Of a stretch of 64,000 nt of DNA, positions 7,848 through 16,409 are shown in pieces. Position 1 is the first letter of the stretch. The number at the start of each line of letters is the position of its first letter. The DNA lies in contig NZ_SZPZ01000004.1 in NCBI RefSeq assembly GCF_005233875.1, forward strand, positions 1,204,376-1,268,375, written 5' to 3'. A program made the position numbers and the translations under genes. The stretch is from Kribbella jiaozuonensis (lineage in GTDB: Bacteria; Actinomycetota; Actinomycetes; Propionibacteriales; Kribbellaceae). The notes beneath the pieces are model-generated. The model did no database searches. It saw only the letters and a list, made by a program, of their open reading frames with translations, and was not told the origin of the DNA.

Positions 7848-9188
7848 ATGGTCAGCAGGCGGAACGTGTTGAAGTCGGGGGCCGCGCTCGGACTGTTCAC
7901 GCTGGCCGGATGCGCGCCGAAGGGTACGAAAGCGAGCAGCGCACCGACCACACCCGCCAAGTCGATCGACGTCGCCAAAGCCGGCGCGGTGACGCTGACG
8001 ATGCTCGACTTCTGGGGCGGCGATTCGGCCAGTTGGGTCGCCAGCGCGGTGAAGGGCTTCCAGGCGAAGTACCCGAACGTCACGATCAAGCGCACGTCGG
8101 TCGACTGGGGTCAACTGACGCAGACGGCCAACCTGCGGTTGAAGGAGAAGAACCCGCCGGACATCATCACGGTCAACAACGGCTGGCAGTCGCTGGGCAC
8201 GCTGTCGAAGGCGGGCCTGGTGCTCAACCTGGACGGGTACTCGAAGTCGTTCGGCTGGGACAAGTTCCCGAGCACGATCCTGCGCCAGACGCAGTTCACA
8301 ACCGACGGCGCGGAGATGGGCAGCGGGTCGCTGTTCGCCACCCCCGTCGCCAGCTCGTCGCTGATCGGCCTCTACTACAACAAGACAGTCCTCGACAAAG
8401 CAGGCGTCAAGCCGCCGACCGATCTCGCATCCTTCGAAGACGCCTGTACGAAGGCCAAAGCCGCGGGCATCATCCCGATCGGCTACGGGTCGCAGGACAA
8501 GGGTTCGTCGACGGCGATTCTCCTTGCCCTGCAGGACCTTTTCGGCGATCAGAAGAAGATCAACGACTTCGTCTATTCGACCGGGTCGGTGAAGGCCGAC
8601 GAGATCGGGATGTCCGAGGCGGCCGAGCATCTCAAGTCGTACCAGGACAAGAACTGGCTCACGCCCAACCATGCCGGCATCCAGTACGCCGACGCGATCG
8701 ACGCGTTCCTCAAAGGCAAATCCGCCTTCCGCTTCGAGTACACGGGAACCCTTGCCTTCAAGGGAAATCAGAAGCAGGAGTACGGCTACGTCCAACTCCC
8801 CCAGGCCACCGGCGGAAAGGTCGTCGGTACGGGCGCCTCCACCGCCGTCGCGCTCGGATCCAAATGCGCGCACCCCGACGTCGCAGCTGCGTTCCTCGAT
8901 TTCCTCGCCGGCCCGCAAACCGCGCAGTACGTCGTCGAAGCCGGTCTCCTGCCGTTGCTGAATGACGTCAAGGCGCCCGCGGACAACCCCGAGTTCGGCA
9001 CCGAGATCACGGGCCAACGGTCGCTCGACAAGGACAACGGATACGTTCCGTACTTCGACTGGTCGACGCCCTCGATGCTCGACACGCTCGGCGGTCAGGT
9101 CCAACTGCTGCTGGCCGGCCGGAGTACCCCGGCGGATCTGGTCAAGGCGGTGCAGGCCGACTACGACAAATTCCAGGCCGCCCGATGA
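7848..9188 (+). CDS. sugar ABC transporter substrate-binding lipoprotein
   Basis: This 446-residue extracellular binding protein has an SRRNVLK twin-arginine motif at residues 3-9 and a lipobox ending at Cys22 (TLAGC), so it is probably Tat-exported and lipid-anchored. The body is a family 1 solute-binding fold (TLTMLDFWGGDSASW, PPDIITVNNGW, FRFEYTG). It is the first gene of the operon and overlaps the first permease by 4 bases. The linked GH4, NagB-like and kinase genes suggest an amino-sugar oligosaccharide ligand; this is inference. Confidence 0.9.
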   Translation: MVSRRNVLKSGAALGLFTLAGCAPKGTKASSAPTTPAKSIDVAKAGAVTLTMLDFWGGDSASWVASAVKGFQAKYPNVTIKRTSVDWGQLTQTANLRLKEKNPPDIITVNNGWQSLGTLSKAGLVLNLDGYSKSFGWDKFPSTILRQTQFTTDGAEMGSGSLFATPVASSSLIGLYYNKTVLDKAGVKPPTDLASFEDACTKAKAAGIIPIGYGSQDKGSSTAILLALQDLFGDQKKINDFVYSTGSVKADEIGMSEAAEHLKSYQDKNWLTPNHAGIQYADAIDAFLKGKSAFRFEYTGTLAFKGNQKQEYGYVQLPQATGGKVVGTGASTAVALGSKCAHPDVAAAFLDFLAGPQTAQYVVEAGLLPLLNDVKAPADNPEFGTEITGQRSLDKDNGYVPYFDWSTPSMLDTLGGQVQLLLAGRSTPADLVKAVQADYDKFQAAR

Positions 9189-10108
9189 GCGTTCTAGCGA
9201 TCGGTCGCACCAAAACCAGAACCCGAACCGTCTCGCGGCAAGCCCGCAAACGGCGCTGGATGGGCCTGCTCTTCCTCTCCCCCGCGCTCCTGCTGTACGT
9301 CGTGATCGTGCTCGTGCCGCTGCTCCAAACGGTCAACTACTCGTTCTACAAATGGGACGGCGTCAGCGAACCGACGTGGGTCGGATTGCGCAACTACCTC
9401 GAATTCGGGCGCGACCCGAGGATGTACGCCGCCTTCGGGCACGTCCTCGTCCTGATCCTCATGTTCGGCCTGATCCCGCTCGGTCTCGGCCTGATCAGCG
9501 CCGCGCTCCTCAGCCGAGCGAAGATCCGCGGCGAAGGCATCTACCGCTGGTTCCTGTTCCTGCCGCAGGTGCTGACGAGCGTCGTCGTCGCAATCATCTG
9601 GAAGCGCATCTACGCGCCGGACGGCCCGCTGAACAGCATCTTGCGCGGCGTCGGTCTCGGACACCTCACCCGCAACTGGCTCGGCGACTTCACCTGGGCG
9701 CTGCCGTCGCTCGGCATGATCGGAGTCTGGGGCGGGTTCGGCTTCACCATGGTGCTGTTCCTGGCCGGCATTCTCGCGATTCCGGACGAGTTGTACGAGG
9801 CCGCGCGACTGGACGGATCGACACGGTGGCAGGAGTTCTGGCTGATCACGCTGCCCAGCCTGCGCGGGCAAATGGCAATCGCCCTCACCTTGACCATCAC
9901 CGGCGCGCTCAGGACCTTCGACATGGTCTACATCACCACCCAGGGCGGACCCGGGACAGCGACGACAACCCCGGCGCTTCTCCTTTACCAGTTGGCATTC
10001 GTCAATCCCGATGTCGGTAGGGCCTCCGCGACCGGCGTCGTACTGGCTGTGTTGTGTCTCGCGATCGCGGTCGGCATTACGAGGATCATGGAGAACAAAG
10101 ACCGATGA
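9185..10108 (+). CDS. sugar ABC transporter permease (MalF/UgpA type)
   Basis: The 307-residue inner-membrane protein has about six transmembrane helices, beginning with WMGLLFLSPALLLYVVIVLV. The EAA loop that docks the ATPase is seen in ELYEAARLDGSTRWQEFWLI. It overlaps the binding-protein gene upstream and the second permease downstream by ATGA junctions, so the three importer components are translationally coupled. No ATPase gene is present in the cluster, which points to a shared MsiK-type ATPase encoded elsewhere. Confidence 0.9.
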   Translation: MSVLAIGRTKTRTRTVSRQARKRRWMGLLFLSPALLLYVVIVLVPLLQTVNYSFYKWDGVSEPTWVGLRNYLEFGRDPRMYAAFGHVLVLILMFGLIPLGLGLISAALLSRAKIRGEGIYRWFLFLPQVLTSVVVAIIWKRIYAPDGPLNSILRGVGLGHLTRNWLGDFTWALPSLGMIGVWGGFGFTMVLFLAGILAIPDELYEAARLDGSTRWQEFWLITLPSLRGQMAIALTLTITGALRTFDMVYITTQGGPGTATTTPALLLYQLAFVNPDVGRASATGVVLAVLCLAIAVGITRIMENKDR

Positions 10109-10917
10109 TCTCCAGATTCGAACGCGTCTCGAACTACGTCATCGTGATCGCGCTGACGGTCGGTGTACTGTTCCCGGTCGCGTGGTTCGTCCTCACCTCA
10201 CTCAGCCCGAACACCTCGGGCGCACTCGATTTCTCCAACATCGCGTGGAGCAACTTCAGTGCGGCCTGGCACGACGGCAATCTGGCGCACTCGATGTACG
10301 CGTCCCTGGTCATTACGGTGTCCGCCGTCGTCGGGCAAACCGTGCTGGCGATCCTTTCCGGGTACGCGTTCGGCGTCCTCGGCGTCGTTGGCGAACGCTT
10401 CCTCTTCCCGGTCATCCTGCTGGGAATGATGGTCTCGACCGAAGTGATCGTCATCCCGCTGTACTACGAATTCCAGAGCATCGGCCTGACCAACTCCTGG
10501 CTGGGGCTCGTCATCATTCAACTCGGAATGGGCGTGCCGTTCGGGACGTACTGGATGCGAGCGACGTTCAGATCACTCCCCCGTTCGGTGATGGATTCCG
10601 CTGCCGTCGACGGTGCTGGAGTCTGGAGCACCTTGTGGCGCATTCTCGTCCCGATGGCGCGCCCCGCCGTACTCACGCTGGTCCTGCTGTCGTTCATGTG
10701 GACCTGGAACGACTTCTTCCTTTCCCTTATTTTCCTGGGCGATCCGGACAAGCAGACCGCGACCGTTGCCCTGGGCGCCTTCCAGGGACGGCATGTACTG
10801 CAGGTCAATCTGATGGCGGCCGGATCGCTGATCGTGTCGCTGCCGGTCGTGGCGCTCTACCTGTTCTTCCAGCGTGAATTCATCAGCGGCGTCATGGCCG
10901 GCGCGGTCAAGGAGTGA
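10105..10917 (+). CDS. sugar ABC transporter permease (MalG type)
   Basis: The ATG at 10105 overlaps the previous stop (ATGA) and gives 270 residues. Six membrane helices are predicted, starting at YVIVIALTVGVLFPVAWFVL. The EAA-like cytoplasmic loop is altered: RSLPRSVMDSAAVDGAGVWS keeps the A-x-x-D-G-A core. It forms the heterodimeric channel with the upstream permease. The NagB-like gene starts two bases downstream. Confidence 0.9.
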   Translation: MISRFERVSNYVIVIALTVGVLFPVAWFVLTSLSPNTSGALDFSNIAWSNFSAAWHDGNLAHSMYASLVITVSAVVGQTVLAILSGYAFGVLGVVGERFLFPVILLGMMVSTEVIVIPLYYEFQSIGLTNSWLGLVIIQLGMGVPFGTYWMRATFRSLPRSVMDSAAVDGAGVWSTLWRILVPMARPAVLTLVLLSFMWTWNDFFLSLIFLGDPDKQTATVALGAFQGRHVLQVNLMAAGSLIVSLPVVALYLFFQREFISGVMAGAVKE

Positions 10918-10918
10918 C

Positions 10919-11677
10919 GTGACAACGCCTATCACTGTGGTACCCGACGCTGCCCGGCTCGGCGAGGCCGTAGCGCAACGGATTCTCGAGCAACTGACGA
11001 CAGGCAGCGCCATCGTCGGCTTCCCCGCCGGCCGCAGCGCCACTCCCGTCGCAGCTGCCCTCAAAGAATCCGGAGCCAGCCTGGACGGCCTTCAGATCGT
11101 GATGATGGACGAGTACGTCACCAGGCAGGGCAGCCGCTGGGAGCTGCTGGACCCGCACGCGCCGCACAGCTGCATCGGCTGGGCCGAACGGAACCTGCTT
11201 GGCCCCCTCGGCCTTGGTCCGACCAGTCTCCTCACCCCGGACCCCAACGAGCCCGAAGCATTCAAGCAGGAGATCCTCGACCGCGGCGGCATCGACCTGT
11301 TTCTCCTGGCCAGTGGCCAAGGTGACGGTCACGTCGCCCTCAACGGCCCCGGTACGCCGCGCCACGCGCCCACCCGGGTCGTCGAGCTACCCGAGTCGAC
11401 CCGCCGCGACAACGTGTCCACTTTTCCCAATCTGCAGTCCCCCGCCGAGGTTCCGTCGTACGGCGTCACGATCGGTACTGCGGAACTCGTCGAGCTCTCG
11501 CACTCCGCGGTGATGCTGCTGTGGGGCGAGAACAAGGCGTACGCCTTCGACCGCATCACTCAGGCCGACCAGTACGACCCGTTGTGGCCGGCAACCATCG
11601 TGCACGACTGCCGCAACGCCTTCATCTACGCGGACGAAGAAGCCGCACAAAAGTCAGAACGAGAAGGAGTCTCCTAG
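10919..11677 (+). CDS. glucosamine-6-phosphate deaminase-like (NagB/SIS-type) protein
   Basis: The GTG start lies right after the permease stop. Family signatures are FPAGRSATPVA near residue 36, IVMMDEYV near 61 (the active-site Asp/Glu region) and ASGQGDGHVALNGPG near 139. NagB normally has GIGxDGHIAFNEP, so this is a diverged member; some relatives isomerise or deaminate other sugar phosphates. In context it would convert the phosphorylated amino sugar made by the operon's kinase and glycosidase into a glycolytic intermediate. Family confidence is high; exact substrate confidence is moderate. Confidence 0.75.
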   Translation: MTTPITVVPDAARLGEAVAQRILEQLTTGSAIVGFPAGRSATPVAAALKESGASLDGLQIVMMDEYVTRQGSRWELLDPHAPHSCIGWAERNLLGPLGLGPTSLLTPDPNEPEAFKQEILDRGGIDLFLLASGQGDGHVALNGPGTPRHAPTRVVELPESTRRDNVSTFPNLQSPAEVPSYGVTIGTAELVELSHSAVMLLWGENKAYAFDRITQADQYDPLWPATIVHDCRNAFIYADEEAAQKSEREGVS

Positions 11678-11679
11678 AC

Positions 11680-12981
11680 ATGGCTCGAATCAAGATGGCC
11701 TATATCGGCGGCGGATCGTCCCGAGCGGCCGGCACCATGGCGTCGTTCTTGTGGCACGGGCCGGAGTTCGCGGGCTCGGAAGTCGTGCTGATCGACAAGG
11801 ACCCGGAGCGGCTGGAGATCGTCCGCCGGATCGCGGAGAAGCTCGCGGCCCAGGGCGGCGACGGCATCACGGTCACCGCGACGACGGACCAGCGTGCTGG
11901 TCTGACCGACGTCGACGCCGTACTGACGAGCTTCCGGCCCGGCAACTTCGACGCGCGGGCGCTGGACGAGCGCATCCCGATCAAGCACGGTGTGATCGGG
12001 CAGGAGACGCAGGGCCCTGGCGGGTTCTTCATGGCCCTGCGCTCGATCAACGACATGCGCGGCATCACCGACGACCTGCAGGCGGTCGCGCCGAACGCGG
12101 TGATCTTCAACTACACCAACCCGGTCAACATCGTGTCGCAGGCGGTCTCGAGCTACACCTCGGTCCCGATCTACTCGATGTGCGAGGGGCCGCTCGTGTT
12201 CCCGCCCGTCGTACTGCGGGCCGCCGGCCTCGACCCCGAGCGGGCCAAGGTCACGATGGCCGGCGTGAACCACAACTGCTGGAGCTACGAGCATCTGTAC
12301 GACGGCAAGGACGTCATGCCGCTGCTCGAGGCCGCGTGGGAAGAGCGCAAGGACGACCCGACGCTCGACGACAACTCCAAGCGCGCGTTGCATCTGGCTG
12401 TGGTCATGCAGTCGATCCCGTCCGACTACTTCAACTACTACTACTTCCGGAACGAGGTGTTCCGAGCGCAGCAGGCCGCGCCGCGGACCCGGTCGGAAGT
12501 GATCATGAACGAGGTTCCTGGGTACTGGGAGCACTACCGCGAGCAGGCCGAGGCCAGCCACCCCGAGCTCGATCCGGCCCGGTCGCGCGGCGGGATCCAC
12601 GAGCTGGAGTTGGCGATCGACGTGATGAGTGCCTACTACAACGACACGGGTGCGCGCCTGCCCGTCAACCTGCCGAACGCGGACGGCGCGCTGCCCGGTT
12701 TCGATGCGGAGACTGTCGTCGAGGTGTACTGCAACGTGAACCGCAAGGGTTGCCACATCGAGCCGCAACAAGCTTTGCCGCTTGCCGTTCGGGGCATCAC
12801 GCGGCAGCTCGCCGACTACCAGATGCTCGCGGCGAAGGCTGCCTGGGAGGGCAACCGCGCCGACGCGATCCGGGCGCTGATCGCGAATCCGCTCGTGCCC
12901 GACCTGGCGATCGCTGAGCCGTTGTACGACGAGATGGCCGCCGCGCACTCGGCGTACCTGCCGGAGAGACTCCTGCGGTGA
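11680..12981 (+). CDS. glycoside hydrolase family 4 (NAD+/Mn2+-dependent glycosidase)
   Basis: I start at ATG 11680, two bases after the previous stop, giving 433 residues. The N-terminal Rossmann motif GGGSSR (10-15), NPVN (147-150), the metal-site Cys168 in SMCEG and GVNH (195-198) are all present, so the NAD+- and Mn2+-dependent redox mechanism should be intact. GH4 enzymes cleave 6-phospho-glycosides or alpha-galactosides/glucuronides in the cytoplasm. The upstream importer is an ABC system rather than a PTS, so a non-phosphorylated disaccharide is also possible. It overlaps the kinase gene by 4 bases. Confidence 0.88.
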   Translation: MARIKMAYIGGGSSRAAGTMASFLWHGPEFAGSEVVLIDKDPERLEIVRRIAEKLAAQGGDGITVTATTDQRAGLTDVDAVLTSFRPGNFDARALDERIPIKHGVIGQETQGPGGFFMALRSINDMRGITDDLQAVAPNAVIFNYTNPVNIVSQAVSSYTSVPIYSMCEGPLVFPPVVLRAAGLDPERAKVTMAGVNHNCWSYEHLYDGKDVMPLLEAAWEERKDDPTLDDNSKRALHLAVVMQSIPSDYFNYYYFRNEVFRAQQAAPRTRSEVIMNEVPGYWEHYREQAEASHPELDPARSRGGIHELELAIDVMSAYYNDTGARLPVNLPNADGALPGFDAETVVEVYCNVNRKGCHIEPQQALPLAVRGITRQLADYQMLAAKAAWEGNRADAIRALIANPLVPDLAIAEPLYDEMAAAHSAYLPERLLR

Positions 12982-13925
12982 GAGACGTTTTCCTCGCCGT
13001 CGACGCCGGGAACACCAAGACCTGGGCTGGTCTGACCACCGCTGATGGCGACCTGCTCGGCCTTGCTCGTGGCGGTGTCGGCGACATCTACGCGCCGGCG
13101 GGGCCGGAGGCGGCCAGGTCGGTCGTCCTCGGCCTCGTCGACGAGGTGCTCGAGACTGCAGACCTCAGGCCGTCCGACGTCAAGCACGCAGCGTTCCGGT
13201 TGGCGGGCGTGGACTGGCCGGCCGATGAGCAGTTCTGGGCTGCGGCCCTGCAGCCGCTCTTCAAGCAGCTCAGCATCAAGAACGACGGTTTCGCGCTCAT
13301 CCGGTGCGGTCGGCTCGACGGGCAGGGCATTTCGGTCGTGCTGGGTACGGGCGCAGCGCTCGCGGGACGAGGGCCGGCGAAGGAATGGGCGCTGTCGTGG
13401 TGGCTGCAGCATCCGCTCGGCGCCGCGGGTCTGGTGAGCGAGGCGTTGCGGGCGGTGTATCTGGCTGAGCTCGGGATGGGTGAGTCGACGAAGCTCGCCG
13501 CCGTACTCCCGCCGTTGGTCGGTGCGTCCACGCCGGAGGAGATGCTCGAGCTCACGACGGCGCGCGGCAACGCGTTCAACTTCGCGGCTCAGGCGGCGCA
13601 TGCTCCCGCCGTACTTGCGCTCATCGACGACGACCCGGTGGTGGCCGGGCTGGTCGATACGCAGGCGGAGCGGCTCACGGAGTACATCGGCAGTCTCGCG
13701 CGGACCTGTGGACTGGTCAGACCAGTGACCGTAGTAGTCGGAGGTGGCCTGGTACCGGAACCGGAGGCGCCGATGTTCGCCGCGCTTCGCCGTCGGTGTG
13801 AGGGTGTTGAGCTTCGGCACGCCCAGGCGCCGGCGCTCGTCGGGGCGTTGCTCGATGCGATCGCCGAAGGTGGCGCGACGCCGACCGAAATGGTCCGCGC
13901 CAGGCTGACTCAGAAGCTCAGCTGA
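12978..13925 (+). CDS. BadF/BadG-type ATPase, N-acetylglucosamine kinase-like
   Basis: The 315-residue protein starts with the ASKHA phosphate-1 motif LAVDAGNTKTWAGL and has GTGAALAGRG as phosphate-2 and VVVGGGLVPEP as the adenosine motif. This is the BadF/BadG/NagK fold used by N-acetylglucosamine kinases. The GTG start overlaps the GH4 stop. It is the last gene of the operon and would phosphorylate the imported or released amino sugar before the NagB-like step. Substrate assignment rests on context. Confidence 0.8.
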   Translation: MRDVFLAVDAGNTKTWAGLTTADGDLLGLARGGVGDIYAPAGPEAARSVVLGLVDEVLETADLRPSDVKHAAFRLAGVDWPADEQFWAAALQPLFKQLSIKNDGFALIRCGRLDGQGISVVLGTGAALAGRGPAKEWALSWWLQHPLGAAGLVSEALRAVYLAELGMGESTKLAAVLPPLVGASTPEEMLELTTARGNAFNFAAQAAHAPAVLALIDDDPVVAGLVDTQAERLTEYIGSLARTCGLVRPVTVVVGGGLVPEPEAPMFAALRRRCEGVELRHAQAPALVGALLDAIAEGGATPTEMVRARLTQKLS

Positions 13926-13983
13926 TGGGACTGTCCTGATTCTTTTGTTGGAAGAGTTGGCCGCGGCGAGCAAGGGTGGGGGT

Positions 13984-14958
13984 ATGGACTTCACTCATCT
14001 TGGGCGTACTGGGTTGTCGGTTAGTCGGATCGTGCTGGGGACGATGAACTTCGGTCCTCACACCGAGGTGGGGGACGCGCACGCGATCATGGACGCGGCG
14101 CATGACAAGGGCATCAACTTCTTCGATACCGCGAACGGGTACGGGCGGGCCATCTACCCGGGGCGGACCGAGGAGATCATCGGCGAGTGGTTCGCCAAGG
14201 ACCCGGCGAACCGGCACAAGACCGTGCTGGCGACCAAGGTGTACGGCGACATGGGCGACGGCTGGCCGAACGAGGGCAAGCTGTCCGCGCTCAACATCCG
14301 CCGCGCACTCGACGCGTCGCTGAAGCGGCTGCAGACGGACTACATCGACCTGTACCAGTTCCACCACGTCGACCGCGCGACGCCGTGGGACGAGATCTGG
14401 CAGGCGATCGAGGTCGCGATCCAGCAGGGCAAGATCCTCTACGCCGGCTCCAGCAACTTCGCCGGCTGGCACATCGCGCAGGCGCAGGAGGCGGCCGCGC
14501 GCCGCAACTACATCGGCCTGGTCAGCGAGCAGTCGATCTACAACCTGCTCGTCCGCGACGTCGAGCGCGAGGTCCTGCCGGCCGCGCAGTACTACGGCCT
14601 CGGCGTGATCCCGTGGTCGCCGCTGCAGGGCGGTCTGCTCGGTGGCGTCGTACGCAAGGAGAACGAGGGCGTCCGCCGGCTCGAGGGCCGGGCCAAGGAG
14701 ACGCTCGAGCGTCTGCGTCCGCAGATCGAGCAGTACGAAGCGTTCGCGGACGAGCTCGGCCACGAGCCCGGTGAGGTCGCCCTCGCCTGGCTCCTCCACC
14801 AGCCCGCCGTCACCGGCCCGATCGTCGGCCCGCGCACGATGGAGCAGCTCGAGTCCGCCGTACGCGCAGTAGACATCAAGCTCGACGAGAAGGCCCTGAA
14901 CCGCCTCGACGAAATCTTCCCCGGCTACAAGACCTCCCCCGAGGACTACGCCTGGTAA
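13984..14958 (+). CDS. aldo/keto reductase
   Basis: This 324-residue NADPH-dependent oxidoreductase of the AKR fold has RTGLSVSRIVLGTMNFG at the start, FFDTANGYG with the catalytic Asp/Tyr pair, KTVLATKVYG with the Lys, and LYQFHHVD with the His. Its end (TGPIVGPRTMEQLESAV) is the NADPH-binding segment. I prefer ATG 13984 over the upstream TTG 13945 because it aligns with the family N-terminus. It lies 58 bases after the kinase gene, in the same direction, and is terminated by a strong hairpin. Confidence 0.92.
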   Translation: MDFTHLGRTGLSVSRIVLGTMNFGPHTEVGDAHAIMDAAHDKGINFFDTANGYGRAIYPGRTEEIIGEWFAKDPANRHKTVLATKVYGDMGDGWPNEGKLSALNIRRALDASLKRLQTDYIDLYQFHHVDRATPWDEIWQAIEVAIQQGKILYAGSSNFAGWHIAQAQEAAARRNYIGLVSEQSIYNLLVRDVEREVLPAAQYYGLGVIPWSPLQGGLLGGVVRKENEGVRRLEGRAKETLERLRPQIEQYEAFADELGHEPGEVALAWLLHQPAVTGPIVGPRTMEQLESAVRAVDIKLDEKALNRLDEIFPGYKTSPEDYAW

Positions 14959-14966
14959 GACCCGTC

Positions 14967-15003
14967 AAAACAGCCGGCCGCCCCATCAGCGGCCGGCTGT
15001 TTT
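14967..15003. terminator. bidirectional intrinsic terminator
   Basis: A perfect 15-bp inverted repeat, AAAACAGCCGGCCGC with its complement, surrounds a 7-base loop. A-rich and T-rich flanks make it work in both directions, between the converging reductase and LysR genes. Confidence 0.9.
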
Positions 15004-15889
15004 ATGCGTGGACCGCGGTGGTGGGGAGCATGCCGATGAGGGCGTCGGCGGCGAGGGAGGCGGCGGGGCCGGTGGGGACGGCTACTGAGACTTGCCAGGC
15101 GGAGGCGGCGCCGGGGGCCAGGGAGACGGTGACGTGGTCGCCGTGTTTGGCGGCGATGCGTTCGGGGACGAGGGCCACGCCCAGGTCGTAGGCGACGAGG
15201 GCGAGGAGCGTGTGTACGTCGTTGACCTCGATCGTGACGGGATGAGCGACCCCGGCCCGGGTGAACGCGCTGTCCGAGATGGCACGGGCGCCCCAGGTCG
15301 GGTCGAAGTCGACGAAGGACTCGCCGATCAGGTCGTCCAGCGTGACCCCGGACGCCTTCGCGAGGCGGTGGTCGGGCGCGCAGACGAGCACCATCGACTC
15401 GCGGGACAGCGGCCGGAGGTCCAGCCCGTCGACCGGGTCGCCGGCGGTGGCGACGAACGCGACGTCGAGCCGGCCGGAGGCGAGCTCGTCGAGCATCGGC
15501 GTCGAGCCGCCCTGCCGGACCTCGATCTCGACGGCCGGGTACGCCGAACGGAACTTCGCGAGCAACGCCGGTACGTCGACCACCCCGAGGCACTGCTCCA
15601 GGCCGACGGTCAGGTGACCGCGGAGTAACCCCTGGACCGCGGCAACAGCATCCTTCGCGGCTTCGGCGGCGGCGAGGGTACGGCGGCCCTCGCACAGCAG
15701 CGCCCGCCCCGCCTCGGTGAGCTCCACACTGCGGGTGTTCCGGACGAACAGCGACGCCCGCAACTCACGCTCGAGCGCGCGGATCGACGCGGACAGCCCC
15801 GACTGCGAGATCGACATCGCCTCGGCGGCCCGGGTGAAGTGTTTCTGCTCAGCCACCGCGACGAAGTGTTCCAAGTGCCTCAGCTCCAT
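15002..15889 (-). CDS. LysR family transcriptional regulator
   Basis: The 295-residue protein has the canonical LysR winged helix at residues 1-60 (FTRAAEAMSISQSGLSASIRALE) and a two-lobed substrate-binding domain from ~90 to the end. It starts at ATG 15889. Upstream it diverges from the gene at 15990, and a small inverted repeat at 15908-15923 may be an autoregulatory site. The inducer cannot be told from sequence; the convergent aldo/keto reductase is separated by a terminator and need not be its target. Confidence 0.92.
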   Translation of the reverse strand: MELRHLEHFVAVAEQKHFTRAAEAMSISQSGLSASIRALERELRASLFVRNTRSVELTEAGRALLCEGRRTLAAAEAAKDAVAAVQGLLRGHLTVGLEQCLGVVDVPALLAKFRSAYPAVEIEVRQGGSTPMLDELASGRLDVAFVATAGDPVDGLDLRPLSRESMVLVCAPDHRLAKASGVTLDDLIGESFVDFDPTWGARAISDSAFTRAGVAHPVTIEVNDVHTLLALVAYDLGVALVPERIAAKHGDHVTVSLAPGAASAWQVSVAVPTGPAASLAADALIGMLPTTAVHA

Positions 15890-15907
15890 GACTAAGAACT
15901 GTAGTCG

Positions 15908-15923
15908 ATCGAAAGAAATCGAT
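15908..15923. promoter_or_regulatory. possible LysR operator (ATCGA-n6-TCGAT)
   Basis: A 5-bp perfect inverted repeat with a 6-base A-rich centre lies 19 bases upstream of the LysR start, in the divergent intergenic region. The length suits a LysR T-n11-A site, but it is short enough to be chance. Confidence 0.3.
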
Positions 15924-15989
15924 TCACCTGTCCCACATCTCAGGCGTCCGCGCGTGGAGCGCCGCCCGGGGGTCGGTAGGGTGTGCGCT

Positions 15990-16406
15990 ATGGCGGATGA
16001 GGAGTTTCGGGTTGAGGTTGTGCTCAGTGACGAAGGGCACGGGTTGACGTTCTGGGACCGGTTGCGGGCGCTGGATCTGGATGACGACGCGCGGAAGCGG
16101 CTCGGGAGTCAGGTGACGGTGACCCGAGACGGGAACCGGATGTTGATGTACACGCACACGCTCGCGGACGCCCAGGAGGCTGAGCGGACCGCCAAGGATC
16201 TGGTCGCCGACGACCACCTCGACGCGACATACACGATCACCCGCTGGAACCCGGCCGAGCAGGACTGGACCGATCCGAGCGTGCCGGTCGGTCCGCACGA
16301 CGCGGCCAGCGACGCGGCGAAGAACGCGGGCATGGAGGTCCCGGACCAGCGGTACGTCGTGGTCCAGGCGTACAAGCCGGAGTTCCTCCGCGACCTCGGT
16401 CTGTAA
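15990..16406 (+). CDS. conserved hypothetical protein (138 residues)
   Basis: The ATG at 15990 gives an acidic, soluble protein with an alpha/beta pattern: VEVVLSDEGHGLTFWDRLRA, VTVTRDGNRMLMYTHTL, then a C-terminal part ending in RYVVVQAYKPEFLRDLGL. Residues ~50-85 resemble a ferredoxin-like element (a strand, ADAQEAERTAKDLV helix, strand). I do not recognise a named family. It is convergent with the AfsR-like gene, leaving only 3 bases between stops. Confidence 0.75.
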   Translation: MADEEFRVEVVLSDEGHGLTFWDRLRALDLDDDARKRLGSQVTVTRDGNRMLMYTHTLADAQEAERTAKDLVADDHLDATYTITRWNPAEQDWTDPSVPVGPHDAASDAAKNAGMEVPDQRYVVVQAYKPEFLRDLGL

Positions 16407-16409
16407 ACC

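Noticed and set aside
7740..9104. N-terminal extension of the GntR frame past 7739
   Set aside because: It runs antisense through the binding-protein gene; the GntR winged helix begins right after GTG 7739.
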